Positions 1 through 7,810 of a DNA stretch of 64,000 bases are shown here, in pieces. The stretch is from Trueperaceae bacterium (GTDB lineage: Bacteria > Deinococcota > Deinococci > Deinococcales > Trueperaceae), in NCBI GenBank assembly GCA_036381035.1, contig DASVDQ010000026.1, positions 1-64,000 of the forward strand, written 5' to 3'. Each line of letters begins with the position of its first letter. Within the stretch, counting starts at the first letter, position 1. The position numbers were made by a program, and so were the translations under genes. The notes under the pieces were generated by a model. The model searched no databases. It saw nothing but the letters and a program-made list of their open reading frames with translations, and had not been told where the DNA came from.

Positions 1-276
1 TTCCGCTTCGCCGAGCCCTTGCGGGTGCTCGTCTGTTGCGACCTCGTCTTCTTGCCCGTGACTGCGCAGACGCGCGGCATGTCTCTCCTCCGTGGCAGGC
101 CCGGCTGGCGCCGGTGCGGTTCGCTGTCGTGACGGGGCGACCCTGCGCCCACAGAACGTCACAGGTTAGCACGGAAGGCGGGAGGTGCGCCACGGAGAGC
201 CTGCCTCGGAACCGCTCGTCTCCCTTTCACTTGTCAGCCGGATCGTTCGACTTTCGCTACATCGGGGAGAGTCTGC
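1..276. other. Left-edge stretch without a recognisable gene
   Basis: No reading frame here resembles a known protein. The open frame on the plus strand starting near 36 runs antisense into the next gene and has an arginine/serine-rich, non-protein-like composition. GC content is visibly lower than in most of the window. I see no clear hairpin terminator for the minus-strand gene that ends at 277. Confidence 0.5.
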
Positions 277-1071
277 TCACCACACCTCGGACCCCACGAC
301 CTGCACCTCGATCCGCACCGCAGACCTCTCACGGGTCACCGGATAGCGAAAGCCGTAACTAGTGCCTGGCCTGATGTTTCTCGTGCTCGCGGGCCAGAAC
401 GTCGCTACGTCGACGAGTCGACCGGTCGCGTCTCTGGCGATTATCTGCAGCTCGACGCCAGCTGCAGCGGCCCCGACGTTCAGCACCTCGCCGACAACCC
501 ACAACGTGTCGCCTTCCCAACGCATGTCATAGGACACGATCCGGAACCCGAGCCCGTCTGCCGAGGGCGCCGGAGCGTGGGCCGGCTGCCCTCCAGCGTC
601 ATCGTCGGCCACGCGAACTCGGTACCTGAATGTGAGGACTTGACCGCTGTCCACGGGGTCTAGCACTCGCCATCGAACGGCGCGGTACTCGTAAGGTTCG
701 TACACCCTTCTGTCCCTTGTGCCGCCAAAAGCGATCGGCGGAACGTAGAAGTTCTCCCCATCGACAGAAAACGTAGCCATCACCGCTTCTTCTGAAGCGC
801 GCCAAGAACCGCGCACGTACTCGAAGCCCGGTACGATTCGGCTGGTTACGACAGCGTCCCCCGCTGGCACAGTCGAAGACCCGTCGTTCACGGCTTCGAT
901 CTGATACTCCAAGATCGCTCCCGGCCCGACGTTCGAAGCCGTCGCAGGCACGAGCCGGCTTCCGCTTACGACGAACACCTGGGTGCGCGTCGCAAGCTCC
1001 TGGTCCTGTGCTGCAGCCCATCCAGCCGAAAGCAAGGTGAACGCTACTACCCGTCTGAACGTCATGGACAT
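277..1071 (-). CDS. Secreted protein with DUF11-like and FxLYD-like beta domains
   Basis: A predicted exported protein of 264 residues. It starts with a signal peptide (charged MTFRR, hydrophobic core, cleavage probably after WAAA near residue 20). Residues about 25-145 look like a DUF11-type beta-sandwich: a conserved-repeat pattern with a VPGFEY motif, a W-R-V strand and a TFRYRVRV strand. Residues about 160-264 resemble an FxLYD domain (GEVLNVG near its start, IRPGTSYGF near its end). Such proteins usually sit on the cell surface; the ligand is unknown. The frame stays open upstream, but ATG at 1071 (or ATG at 1065) is chosen because it puts the signal peptide at the N-terminus and has a G-rich stretch just upstream. 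GC is about 60% by spot counts, clearly below the neighbours, so recent acquisition is possible. The domain names are inferred from pattern only. Confidence 0.7.
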   Translation of the reverse strand: MSMTFRRVVAFTLLSAGWAAAQDQELATRTQVFVVSGSRLVPATASNVGPGAILEYQIEAVNDGSSTVPAGDAVVTSRIVPGFEYVRGSWRASEEAVMATFSVDGENFYVPPIAFGGTRDRRVYEPYEYRAVRWRVLDPVDSGQVLTFRYRVRVADDDAGGQPAHAPAPSADGLGFRIVSYDMRWEGDTLWVVGEVLNVGAAAAGVELQIIARDATGRLVDVATFWPASTRNIRPGTSYGFRYPVTRERSAVRIEVQVVGSEVW

Positions 1072-1224
1072 ATGGTCAGCCCCCCGTCCGCCGTCCCGTA
1101 CCGAGCCCTGCAGTCGCTCGTAGGGTGGGATCCAGTGCCGCACCAGGTACCCGCTGGAACCCAGCTTGGCGCCTGGAGTGATATCTCGGCAACTACCACG
1201 TCTCATCGGGTTAGCTTCTCTCGC

Positions 1225-1938
1225 GTGACCGCTGAGAGGCGCGCGTTCCTCGAGGGCCTGCGCGACGTGCTGCCCATACTGCTCGGCATCGCGCCGTTCG
1301 GGCTCATCACCGGGGTGAGCGCCGTGGGCGCCGGGATGCACCCGTTCGACATCGTCCTGATGTCGGCGCTGGTGTTCGCCGGCGCGGCACAGCTCGCCGC
1401 CATCTCCCTCATCGCCACGGGCGCGGCCGCGTGGGCCGTCGTGCTCACGGTGGCCATGGTGAACCTGCGCCACCTGATGTACGGCCTGGCCCTCTCCCCC
1501 TGGCTGCGGCGCTACGGGGTGCTCAGCCGCGCGCTCGTCTCGTTCCTGATGGTGGACCAGGCGTTCGCCCTGGCCATCGTCAAGTACCCCAGGGCCGACG
1601 ACGGCTTCCCGCGCGTGGCGTACTTCCTCGGCAACGGCGTGACCGCGTGGGTCGCGTGGGTCGCGACCACGGCGGCCGGCGCCGTGCTGGGGGCGCAGCT
1701 GCCGCCCGAGTGGCAGCTCGACTTCGCGGTGCCGCTCATCTTCCTCGCGCTCCTGGTGCCGGCCGTGACCACGCGGCCGCTGCTCGTGGCGGCAGCCGTG
1801 GCCGGCGCCCTGGCCGTGGTGCTGGCCCCGCTCCCCTACAACCTCGGCCTCATCGTCGGCGTGCTGGCGGGCATCGCGGCCGGCATGTTCGCCGAGAGCC
1901 TCCTGGCGCGCCGCGCCGAGGCGGCGAGGGCGCCGTGA
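1225..1938 (+). CDS. azlC: AzlC-family branched-chain amino acid exporter, large subunit
   Basis: A 237-residue multi-pass inner-membrane protein of the AzlC family, which with AzlD exports branched-chain amino acids and toxic analogues. Family signs are the early segment GIAPFGLITG, the AGAAQLAAI helix, and the NLRHLMYGLALSPW stretch that is a hallmark of AzlC. About six to seven hydrophobic helices follow. The frame is open back to 1072, but GTG at 1225 gives a normal family length and starts just before RAFLEGLRDVLPILLG. Its stop overlaps the azlD start (GTGA), so the two are translationally coupled. The 150 bases upstream separate it from the divergent secreted protein. Confidence 0.9.
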   Translation: MTAERRAFLEGLRDVLPILLGIAPFGLITGVSAVGAGMHPFDIVLMSALVFAGAAQLAAISLIATGAAAWAVVLTVAMVNLRHLMYGLALSPWLRRYGVLSRALVSFLMVDQAFALAIVKYPRADDGFPRVAYFLGNGVTAWVAWVATTAAGAVLGAQLPPEWQLDFAVPLIFLALLVPAVTTRPLLVAAAVAGALAVVLAPLPYNLGLIVGVLAGIAAGMFAESLLARRAEAARAP

Positions 1939-2258
1939 GCCGCCCCGAGGTCTGGCTCGCCATCGTGCTGGCCGCCCTGATCACCCTGGCCGAGCGCGGC
2001 ATCTTCCTCGTCACCGCCACCGACAGGCGCCTGCCGGACGTGCTGCAGCGAGCCCTGAGCTACGTGCCGGCGGCCGTGTTCGCCGCCATCACGCTGCCTG
2101 CCCTGGTGAGGCCCTCGGGCGTGGCGTTGGGGCCGGTCGACGTGCGCCTGTTGGCCGGCGTCGTGGCGGGCGTGGTGGCCTGGCGCACGCGCAACGTGAC
2201 CCTCACGTTCCTGACGGGTATGGCCGCGCTGTGGCTGCTGAGCTGGGCGCTGGGCTGA
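1935..2258 (+). CDS. azlD: AzlD-family branched-chain amino acid exporter, small subunit
   Basis: A 107-residue membrane protein with three to four hydrophobic helices, the usual size of AzlD. It pairs with AzlC as the second subunit of the exporter. Typical AzlD features are an early helix, an R-LP-VLQRALSYVPAAVFAAI stretch (residues about 30-50), and a C-terminal helix ending in W. It starts at GTG inside the azlC stop codon (four-base overlap), which fixes the start and indicates an azlCD operon. The next gene, pyrE, has its own -10 element, so the operon probably ends here. Confidence 0.88.
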   Translation: MSRPEVWLAIVLAALITLAERGIFLVTATDRRLPDVLQRALSYVPAAVFAAITLPALVRPSGVALGPVDVRLLAGVVAGVVAWRTRNVTLTFLTGMAALWLLSWALG

Positions 2259-2329
2259 GCGGGTCGGCGCGCCGGAGTCCGGCGGTTCCCCTCTGGCGCG
2301 CTCCGGTCCGCCGGCCGCGAGCACCCTGA

Positions 2330-2335
2330 TAACAT
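2330..2335 (+). promoter_or_regulatory. -10 element TAACAT of leaderless pyrE
   Basis: TAACAT lies 7 bases before the GTG of pyrE, placing the transcription start at or next to the start codon. No Shine-Dalgarno sequence is present between them. Confidence 0.55.
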
Positions 2336-2342
2336 CGCGCGC

Positions 2343-2876
2343 GTGACCAGGGACCAGCTCGCCCGCGCGATCTACGAGCGCTCGCTGCTGCGGGGGGAGT
2401 TCGTGCTGCGGTCGGGCGCCAGGTCGGACCGCTACTTCGACAAGTACCTCTTCGAGTCGGACCCCGAGCTCCTCGCCGAGGTCGCGCAGGCGCTGGCGCG
2501 GCTCGTCCCGCCCGACACCGAGATGCTCGCCGGCCTCGAGCTCGGCGGCGTGCCGCTGGCCGTGATGCTGGGGCAGCTCACGGGCCTCCCGGTCGTGTTC
2601 GTGCGCAAGAAGGCCAAGGAGTACGGCACGATGCGCCTGGCCGAGGGCGGCGAGATCGCCGGCAAGAAGCTGCTCGTCGTGGAGGACGTGGTGACGTCGG
2701 GCGGGCAGGTCGTGATCTCCAGCAACGACCTGCGCGAGCGCGGGGCGGTCGTCGACTCCGCCGTCTGCGTCATCGACCGCGAGGCGGGAGGTGCCGCGGC
2801 GCTGGCGGAGGCGGGCGTGGCGCTGGCCGCCCTCTTCACGATGACCGACCTCGAGCGGGCCGCCGGCCACGCTTGA
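2343..2876 (+). CDS. pyrE: Orotate phosphoribosyltransferase
   Basis: Transfers the phosphoribosyl group of PRPP to orotate to make OMP, the fifth step of pyrimidine synthesis. The 177-residue length is normal for the short bacterial form. The PRPP-binding signature VVEDVVTSGG spans about residues 112-121, the catalytic lysine-rich loop RKKAKEYG about 88-95, and the substrate region SGARSDRYFDKY is near the N-terminus. The start is GTG at 2343, supported by the -10 hexamer 7 bases upstream, so the mRNA is probably leaderless. It is followed by about 170 bases and then an independently promoted HIT gene. No other pyrimidine gene is in the window. Confidence 0.95.
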   Translation: MTRDQLARAIYERSLLRGEFVLRSGARSDRYFDKYLFESDPELLAEVAQALARLVPPDTEMLAGLELGGVPLAVMLGQLTGLPVVFVRKKAKEYGTMRLAEGGEIAGKKLLVVEDVVTSGGQVVISSNDLRERGAVVDSAVCVIDREAGGAAALAEAGVALAALFTMTDLERAAGHA

Positions 2877-3033
2877 GGCGGGGCCGAGCCGAACCTCGGA
2901 CGCTCGAGCCTGTAGCCCGCTGCCGGGCTGCTCGCTGCAGGGGCCCGGGCGAGACCAGCGGCGCCCGCCCCCGCCGGAACCGGCAGCGCTCCCTCCGCCC
3001 AGGACGGCAACCCGAGCACCTCTCCCGACTGCG

Positions 3034-3039
3034 TAAACT
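3034..3039 (+). promoter_or_regulatory. -10 element TAAACT of leaderless HIT gene
   Basis: TAAACT is followed by 6 bases and then the ATG at 3046. No ribosome binding site fits in the gap. This is the first promoter of the run of genes extending to about 8.6 kb. Confidence 0.6.
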
Positions 3040-3045
3040 CGGCTC

Positions 3046-3411
3046 ATGCCAGAGGAGACGATCTTCAGCCGCATCGTCAGGCGCGAGGTGCCGGCGGACG
3101 TCCTCTACCAGGACGACCTCGTCACGGCGTTCCGCGACATCCATCCGCAGGCCCCTACCCACGTGCTGATCGTGACGAACGAGCCCATCCCCACCGTGGC
3201 CGACGTGCGTCCCGAGCACGAGCCCGCGCTCGGGCGCATGTTCACGGTCGCCGCCAAGGTGGCGGAGCAGGAGGGGCTCGAGAAGGGCTACCGGCTGATC
3301 GTCAACTGCAAGGAGCACGGCGGACAGGAGGTCTACCACCTGCACATGCACCTGGTCGGGGGCCGCAGGCTGGGCCGGATGCTGCCGCAGGCGGAGGAGG
3401 GGAAGCGATGA
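3046..3411 (+). CDS. HIT-family (HinT-like) nucleotide-binding hydrolase
   Basis: A 121-residue histidine-triad protein, probably a cytosolic purine nucleoside phosphoramidase of the HinT branch. The catalytic H-x-H-x-H motif is seen as H98-L-H100-M-H102 in [11 protein letters not shown], and the N-terminal [20 protein letters not shown] is typical of the family. The C-terminus GRRLGRMLP also matches HinT proteins. The last codons overlap the start of the aldo/keto reductase gene by four bases (ATGA), giving a coupled operon. The physiological substrate cannot be told from sequence. Confidence 0.93.
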   Translation: MPEETIFSRIVRREVPADVLYQDDLVTAFRDIHPQAPTHVLIVTNEPIPTVADVRPEHEPALGRMFTVAAKVAEQEGLEKGYRLIVNCKEHGGQEVYHLHMHLVGGRRLGRMLPQAEEGKR

Positions 3412-4355
3412 AGTACCGCAGGCTGGGCAACAGCGGGCTCAAGGTCAGCGAGGTGAGCCTCGGCGCCTGGACGACGTTCGGGCACACCGTCGACGACCAG
3501 CGCACGATCACGACGATCATGGAGAAGGCGGTCGAGCTCGGCGTGAACTTCTTCGACAACGCGGACGCCTACCGCCGCGGCGAGGGCGAGCGCACGATGG
3601 GCGTGGCCCTGCGCGACCTCGGCCTGCCGCGCCAGTCCTACGTCCTGTCGTCGAAGGTGTACTGGCCGATGTCCGACGCCGTCACCGACAGGGGACTGAA
3701 CCGCAAGCACGTGCTCGAGTCGATAGACATGAGCCTCGAGAGGCTCGGGGTCGAGCACGTCGACATCTACTTCGCGCACCGCTACGACGACGAGACGCCC
3801 CTCGAGGAGATCGTCGAGGCGTTCACCGACGTCGTCCGCAGCGGACGCAGCCACTACTGGGGCACGAGCATGTGGCCGCCGGCGAAGATCGCCGAGGCCG
3901 TCGCGTTCGCCAAGGGCAACGGCCTCGTCGCGCCGGTCGCGGAGCAGCCGAGCTACTCCCTGCTCGACCGCGAGCGCTTCGAGAAGGAGGTCCTCCCCGT
4001 CGCCCAGCCGAAGGGCCTGGGGATCGTCGTGTTCAGCCCGCTGGCGCAGGGCATGCTCACGGGCAAGTACGACGACGGGGTGCCGGAGGGCACGCGCTTC
4101 GCGAACTTCGAGCAGTTCAGGAACCGCTTCATGACGGACGAGAACGTCCGGCGCGTGCGGGCCCTCAAGCCCATCGCCGACGAGCTCGGCATCACCAGGG
4201 CGCAGCTCGCGCTGGCCTGGCTGCTACACCAGCCGGGCGTGTCCAGCGTGATCACGGGCGCGACGCGCGTCGAGCAGGTGGTGGACAACGCCGCCGCCTC
4301 GGACGTCGAGCTGTCGGCCGAGGTGCTCGAGCGCATCGCCGAGGCCGTCGCCTGA
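3408..4355 (+). CDS. Aldo/keto reductase (Kv-beta-like branch)
   Basis: A 315-residue cytosolic NADPH-dependent oxidoreductase with a TIM-barrel fold. The catalytic tetrad is visible as D50, Y55 (DNADAY), K83 (LSSKVYW) and H124 (YFAHRYD). The N-terminal [19 protein letters not shown] and the C-terminal [17 protein letters not shown] are classic for the family, and the overall pattern is closest to the YajO/YghZ/Kv-beta group. Its start overlaps the HIT stop (ATGA). Its stop TGA overlaps a CTG that appears to start the next gene. The natural substrate is unknown. Confidence 0.93.
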   Translation: MKYRRLGNSGLKVSEVSLGAWTTFGHTVDDQRTITTIMEKAVELGVNFFDNADAYRRGEGERTMGVALRDLGLPRQSYVLSSKVYWPMSDAVTDRGLNRKHVLESIDMSLERLGVEHVDIYFAHRYDDETPLEEIVEAFTDVVRSGRSHYWGTSMWPPAKIAEAVAFAKGNGLVAPVAEQPSYSLLDRERFEKEVLPVAQPKGLGIVVFSPLAQGMLTGKYDDGVPEGTRFANFEQFRNRFMTDENVRRVRALKPIADELGITRAQLALAWLLHQPGVSSVITGATRVEQVVDNAAASDVELSAEVLERIAEAVA

Positions 4356-5905
4356 GGAGGCTCTACACCGCGGCCCAGATGGCCGAGGCCGACAGGCTCG
4401 CCGCCGCGAGCGGCGTGCCCGTCGAGGCGCTGATGGAGGCCGCCGGACGCGCCGTGGCCCGGGAGGTGCGCGAGCGCTTCCCCGGCGCCCGACGAGCGCT
4501 GGTCCTGTGCGGACCGGGCAACAACGGGGGCGACGGCTACGTGGCCGCCGCGACGCTCGCGGCCCACCTCGAGGTCGCGCTCCTCGAGGCGACGGAGGAG
4601 CCGCGCACGCCGGCGGCCCGCGGCGCGCGGGAGGCGGCGCTGCGCGCCGGCCTGGCGCCCGCCCCGCTGTCCGCGGGCGCCGTGACCGCGTGGCTCGCCG
4701 CCGCCGAGCCCGACGCCGCCGTCGCCGTCGACGCGCTCCTCGGCTGCGGGCTCGCGCGCCCGCTCGGGGGCGTCTACGCGGAGGCGGCCGCGGCGCTGAA
4801 CGCCGGCGCCGTGCCGGTGGTGTCCGTCGACGTGCCGACGGGCGTTGACGCCGACAGGGCCGCGCCGCCCGGCGAGCACGTGAGGGCCGACGTGACGGTC
4901 CAGCTCGCCGGCGCCAAGGTCGCCTCGGCGTTCCACCCGGCGCGCGCGTCGTTCGCCGGCGCCCGCCCCGGGCGCCCGAGCGGGGTCGTGGTCGCCGACA
5001 TCGGGATACCAGCGGAGGTGCTGGCGTCCGTCTCCCCCACGCTCTGGCTCGACGCGGAGACGGTCGCCCCCTGGCTCCCGGACCGCGCGCCCGACGCGCA
5101 CAAGTACGAGGTGGGCACGGTCGCCGTGGTGGCGGGGTCCCGGCGCTACCTGGGCGCCGCCGAGCTCGTCTGCCGCGGCGCGTGGCGCGCCGGCGCGGGC
5201 CTGGTCACGCTGGTGAGCCGCGAGCGCCACCCCGCCGCCTGGCCCGAGACCGTGCTCGTCCCGCCGGCCGACGACGGGTCTTGGCCTCCCCCGGGTTCGA
5301 GCGCGAGAGCGTCCGCCGCGCTCGTCGTCGGGCCCGGGCTCGACCCCGAGGAGACGGGCTCTCCCCTCCGCGGGCTGGGGGCCCTGCTCGACTGGGCGCC
5401 AGGCCGCGTGGTGCTGGACGCGACAGCGCTCCACCCGGAGGCGCTGGCGCCGCACCTGCCGGCGCTACGCCGCCTGGCCGAGCGCGGCGCCCCGGCGGTC
5501 CTCACCCCACACGCCGGCGAGGCCGCGCGGCTGCTCGAGGGCCTGGGCATCGACGCCGACGTCCGCGGCGACCAGCTCGGCGCCGGCCGCGCGCTGTCGG
5601 CGGCGACCGCCGCCGTGGTGGTCCTCAAGGGCGCGACGACGGTGGTGGCGTCCCCCGACGGACGCGCTTCCGTGAGCGACGCCGGCCACCCCGGCCTGGC
5701 GAGCGGCGGCACCGGCGACGTGCTGGCCGGCGCCCTCGGCGCCCTGCTCGCCGCGCCGGGCGGCGACGTGTTCGAGCGCGCCTGCGCCGCGGTCCACCTG
5801 CACGGGCTCGCCGGGGAGCGCGCGGCGCGCGACCTGGGCGTCGGGCTGGTAGCCTCTGACGTCGCGGACGCCATCGCCGAGGTCCGCGCCGAGCTGCAGC
5901 CATGA
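4352..5905 (+). CDS. nnr: Bifunctional NAD(P)HX epimerase / ADP-dependent dehydratase
   Basis: Repairs hydrated NADH and NADPH. The N-terminal epimerase domain interconverts R and S forms, with the signature GPGNNGGDGY about 50-60 residues in. The C-terminal ribokinase-like domain dehydrates S-NAD(P)HX using ADP, with LTPHAGEAARLL, VVLKGATTVV and GGTGDVLAGALG near the end. The family N-terminus (R-LYTAAQMAEADR) begins before the first in-frame ATG (4379). The only upstream candidate is CTG at 4352, which overlaps the TGA of the preceding gene (CTGA). From CTG the protein is 517 residues; from ATG it would lose nine residues including the conserved LYTAAQ. It overlaps thrB by four bases (ATGA). 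Confidence 0.88.
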   Translation: MRRLYTAAQMAEADRLAAASGVPVEALMEAAGRAVAREVRERFPGARRALVLCGPGNNGGDGYVAAATLAAHLEVALLEATEEPRTPAARGAREAALRAGLAPAPLSAGAVTAWLAAAEPDAAVAVDALLGCGLARPLGGVYAEAAAALNAGAVPVVSVDVPTGVDADRAAPPGEHVRADVTVQLAGAKVASAFHPARASFAGARPGRPSGVVVADIGIPAEVLASVSPTLWLDAETVAPWLPDRAPDAHKYEVGTVAVVAGSRRYLGAAELVCRGAWRAGAGLVTLVSRERHPAAWPETVLVPPADDGSWPPPGSSARASAALVVGPGLDPEETGSPLRGLGALLDWAPGRVVLDATALHPEALAPHLPALRRLAERGAPAVLTPHAGEAARLLEGLGIDADVRGDQLGAGRALSAATAAVVVLKGATTVVASPDGRASVSDAGHPGLASGGTGDVLAGALGALLAAPGGDVFERACAAVHLHGLAGERAARDLGVGLVASDVADAIAEVRAELQP

Positions 5906-6813
5906 ACGACGCCCCCGACGGACCGCCGCGCCTCCTCGTCACGGTGCCGGCGACCAGCGCGAACCTCGGTCCCGGCTTCGACACCCTGGGCCTGGCCGTC
6001 GACCTGCGCCTCACGGTGCGCGCGACCCTCGCCGGCGACGACGCCTTCGCCTACGCGGGCGAGGGACCGCCGCCCTCGCGCGAGGGGAACCTCGTGCACC
6101 GCGGCTTCGCCGCCGCCTACGCCGCCGTGGGCAGGCAGCCCCCGGCTGTGGCGCTGGAGGTCGAGAACCCGGTGCCCCTGGCGCGGGGCTTGGGCTCCTC
6201 GTCGGCCGCGCTCGTCGCCGGCGTGGCCGCCGCCGACGCCGCGCTGGGCGGGGAGCTGGGCCGCGACGGCGTGTTCAGGCTCGCGGCCGAGCTCGAGGGG
6301 CACCCGGACAACGTCGGTCCCGCCGTCTACGGCGGCTTCGTCGTCGCGGCGCGGGGCGAGGACGGCGCGTTCGTGGCACGCTCCTTCCCGGTCCCCGCGG
6401 ACTGGCGCCTGCTGTTCGGGGTCCCGAGCTTCGCCCTCCCCACGTCCGCCGCGCGCGCCGCGCTGCCGGGCTCGTGCTCGCTGGCCGACGCGTCCCTCAC
6501 GGCCTCCCGGACCGCGCTGTGGGTCGCCGCCGTCGCCACGGGCGACCGCTCGCTGCTGCGCACGGCCTCCCTCGACGTGATCCACCAGCCGCACCGCGCC
6601 GCGCTCGTGCCCGGCCTCGACGGGCTCCTCGCCGACCTGCGCGCTGCCGGCGCCGACGCGGCCTACCTCTCGGGTGCGGGACCGACCGTCGGGGCGATAA
6701 CCGGCGACGAGTCGGCGGACGCCTGCCGCGAGGTGCTGGCCGCCTGGGTGGGCGCGGAAGGTCGCGTCCTGGAGCCGGGTCCGGCGACCGGCTACGCCGT
6801 GACCCGGTGTTAG
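5902..6813 (+). CDS. thrB: Homoserine kinase
   Basis: Phosphorylates homoserine with ATP to O-phosphohomoserine, the threonine branch-point step. This is a GHMP-kinase of 303 residues. The ATP-binding motif GLGSSSAA is at about residues 96-103, the N-terminal VPATSANLGPGFDTLGLA is diagnostic of ThrB, and the C-terminal LSGAGPTVGAI is GHMP motif 3. The ATG overlaps the nnr stop (ATGA). thrA/hom and thrC are not in the window. Its TAG stop codon forms the first three bases of the tsaD -10 hexamer. Confidence 0.95.
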   Translation: MNDAPDGPPRLLVTVPATSANLGPGFDTLGLAVDLRLTVRATLAGDDAFAYAGEGPPPSREGNLVHRGFAAAYAAVGRQPPAVALEVENPVPLARGLGSSSAALVAGVAAADAALGGELGRDGVFRLAAELEGHPDNVGPAVYGGFVVAARGEDGAFVARSFPVPADWRLLFGVPSFALPTSAARAALPGSCSLADASLTASRTALWVAAVATGDRSLLRTASLDVIHQPHRAALVPGLDGLLADLRAAGADAAYLSGAGPTVGAITGDESADACREVLAAWVGAEGRVLEPGPATGYAVTRC

Positions 6814-6816
6814 CAT
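6811..6816 (+). promoter_or_regulatory. -10 element TAGCAT of leaderless tsaD
   Basis: TAGCAT starts with the TAG stop codon of thrB and is followed by 7 bases and the GTG of tsaD. It suggests an internal promoter inside the thrB-tsaD operon. Confidence 0.6.
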
Positions 6817-6823
6817 CGCCCGC

Positions 6824-7810
6824 GTGGGCGTGGTCCTCGGCATCGACACCTCCTGCGACGACACCGGCGTCGGCGTCGTCTCGGGCGGGCGGGTCCTGTC
6901 GAACGTGGTGCTCGGCCAGACGGCTCTCCACGCCGCCTTCGGCGGGGTGGTGCCCGAGCAGGCGAGCCGCGAGCACCTCAGCGTCATCGACGGCGCCGTG
7001 CTCCGCGCGCTGAACGAGGCCGGCGTCGACCTCGCGGACCTCACCGCCGTCGGCGCCACGCACGGTCCCGGGCTCGTGGGGGCGCTGCTCGTGGGGCTGA
7101 GCTACGGCAAGGCGCTGGCCTTCGGGCTCGAGGTGCCGTTCGTGCCCGTGCACCACCTCGCCGGCCACCTCGCCGCCGCCGACGCGGAGCCGCCGTTCCT
7201 GGCCCTCATAGCCTCGGGCGGCCACACCGTCCTCTTCGACGTGGAGGGCTGGGACCGCGTGACCGAGCTGGGCCGCAGCCGCGACGACGCCGCCGGCGAG
7301 GCCTTCGACAAGGTCGCCCGCCTCCTGGGCCTCGGCTACCCGGGCGGCGCGGCGCTCTCCAGGCTCGCCGAGCAGGGCGACGACCACGGCGTCGAGCTGC
7401 CCTGGCCGCTGAAGGGTGACGACGGCCTCAGCTTCAGCTTCTCCGGCCTCAAGACGGCAGTGGCGCTGCTGCTCGAGCGCTGCCCGGACGTCGACAAGGC
7501 GGACGTGGCCGCGACGTTCGAGCGCGTCGCCGTGGGCTCGCTGGTCGAGGTGACGCTGCGCGCCGCCGAGCGCACCGGCGCGCGGCGCCTCGTCGTCGCC
7601 GGCGGCGTGGCCGCGAACCGGCGTCTCCGCGCGGAGCTGGCGCACAGCGGGCTCGAGGTCTCGTTCCCGCCGCCGGCGCTCTCCACAGACAACGGCGCGA
7701 TGATCGCGCTCGCCGCCGAGAGGACGCTGGACCGGCTGCCCGGCGGGACCGCGCCGCCGGGCGCCTGGACCGCCGACGCGCGGCCGTACCTCCCGCTGGC
7801 GGCCGCGTGA
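6824..7810 (+). CDS. tsaD: tRNA threonylcarbamoyladenosine transferase TsaD
   Basis: Catalytic subunit that transfers the threonylcarbamoyl group onto A37 of ANN-decoding tRNAs, working with TsaB and TsaE. The 328-residue length is typical. The N-terminal ASKHA phosphate loop reads LGIDTSCDDTGVGVV, the metal-binding histidines are H111 and H115 in HHLAGHL, and ASGGHTVL, FSGLKTAV and VVAGGVAANRRLR follow in the family order. The GTG start is supported by the -10 hexamer 7 bases upstream. The last bases overlap the DUF692 gene start (GTGA). Confidence 0.96.
   Translation: MGVVLGIDTSCDDTGVGVVSGGRVLSNVVLGQTALHAAFGGVVPEQASREHLSVIDGAVLRALNEAGVDLADLTAVGATHGPGLVGALLVGLSYGKALAFGLEVPFVPVHHLAGHLAAADAEPPFLALIASGGHTVLFDVEGWDRVTELGRSRDDAAGEAFDKVARLLGLGYPGGAALSRLAEQGDDHGVELPWPLKGDDGLSFSFSGLKTAVALLLERCPDVDKADVAATFERVAVGSLVEVTLRAAERTGARRLVVAGGVAANRRLRAELAHSGLEVSFPPPALSTDNGAMIALAAERTLDRLPGGTAPPGAWTADARPYLPLAAA

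Noticed and set aside
36-362. Open frame of 108 codons on the plus strand at the left edge
   Set aside because: It overlaps the end of the secreted protein gene antisense, and its composition is Arg/Ser/Pro rich without motifs.
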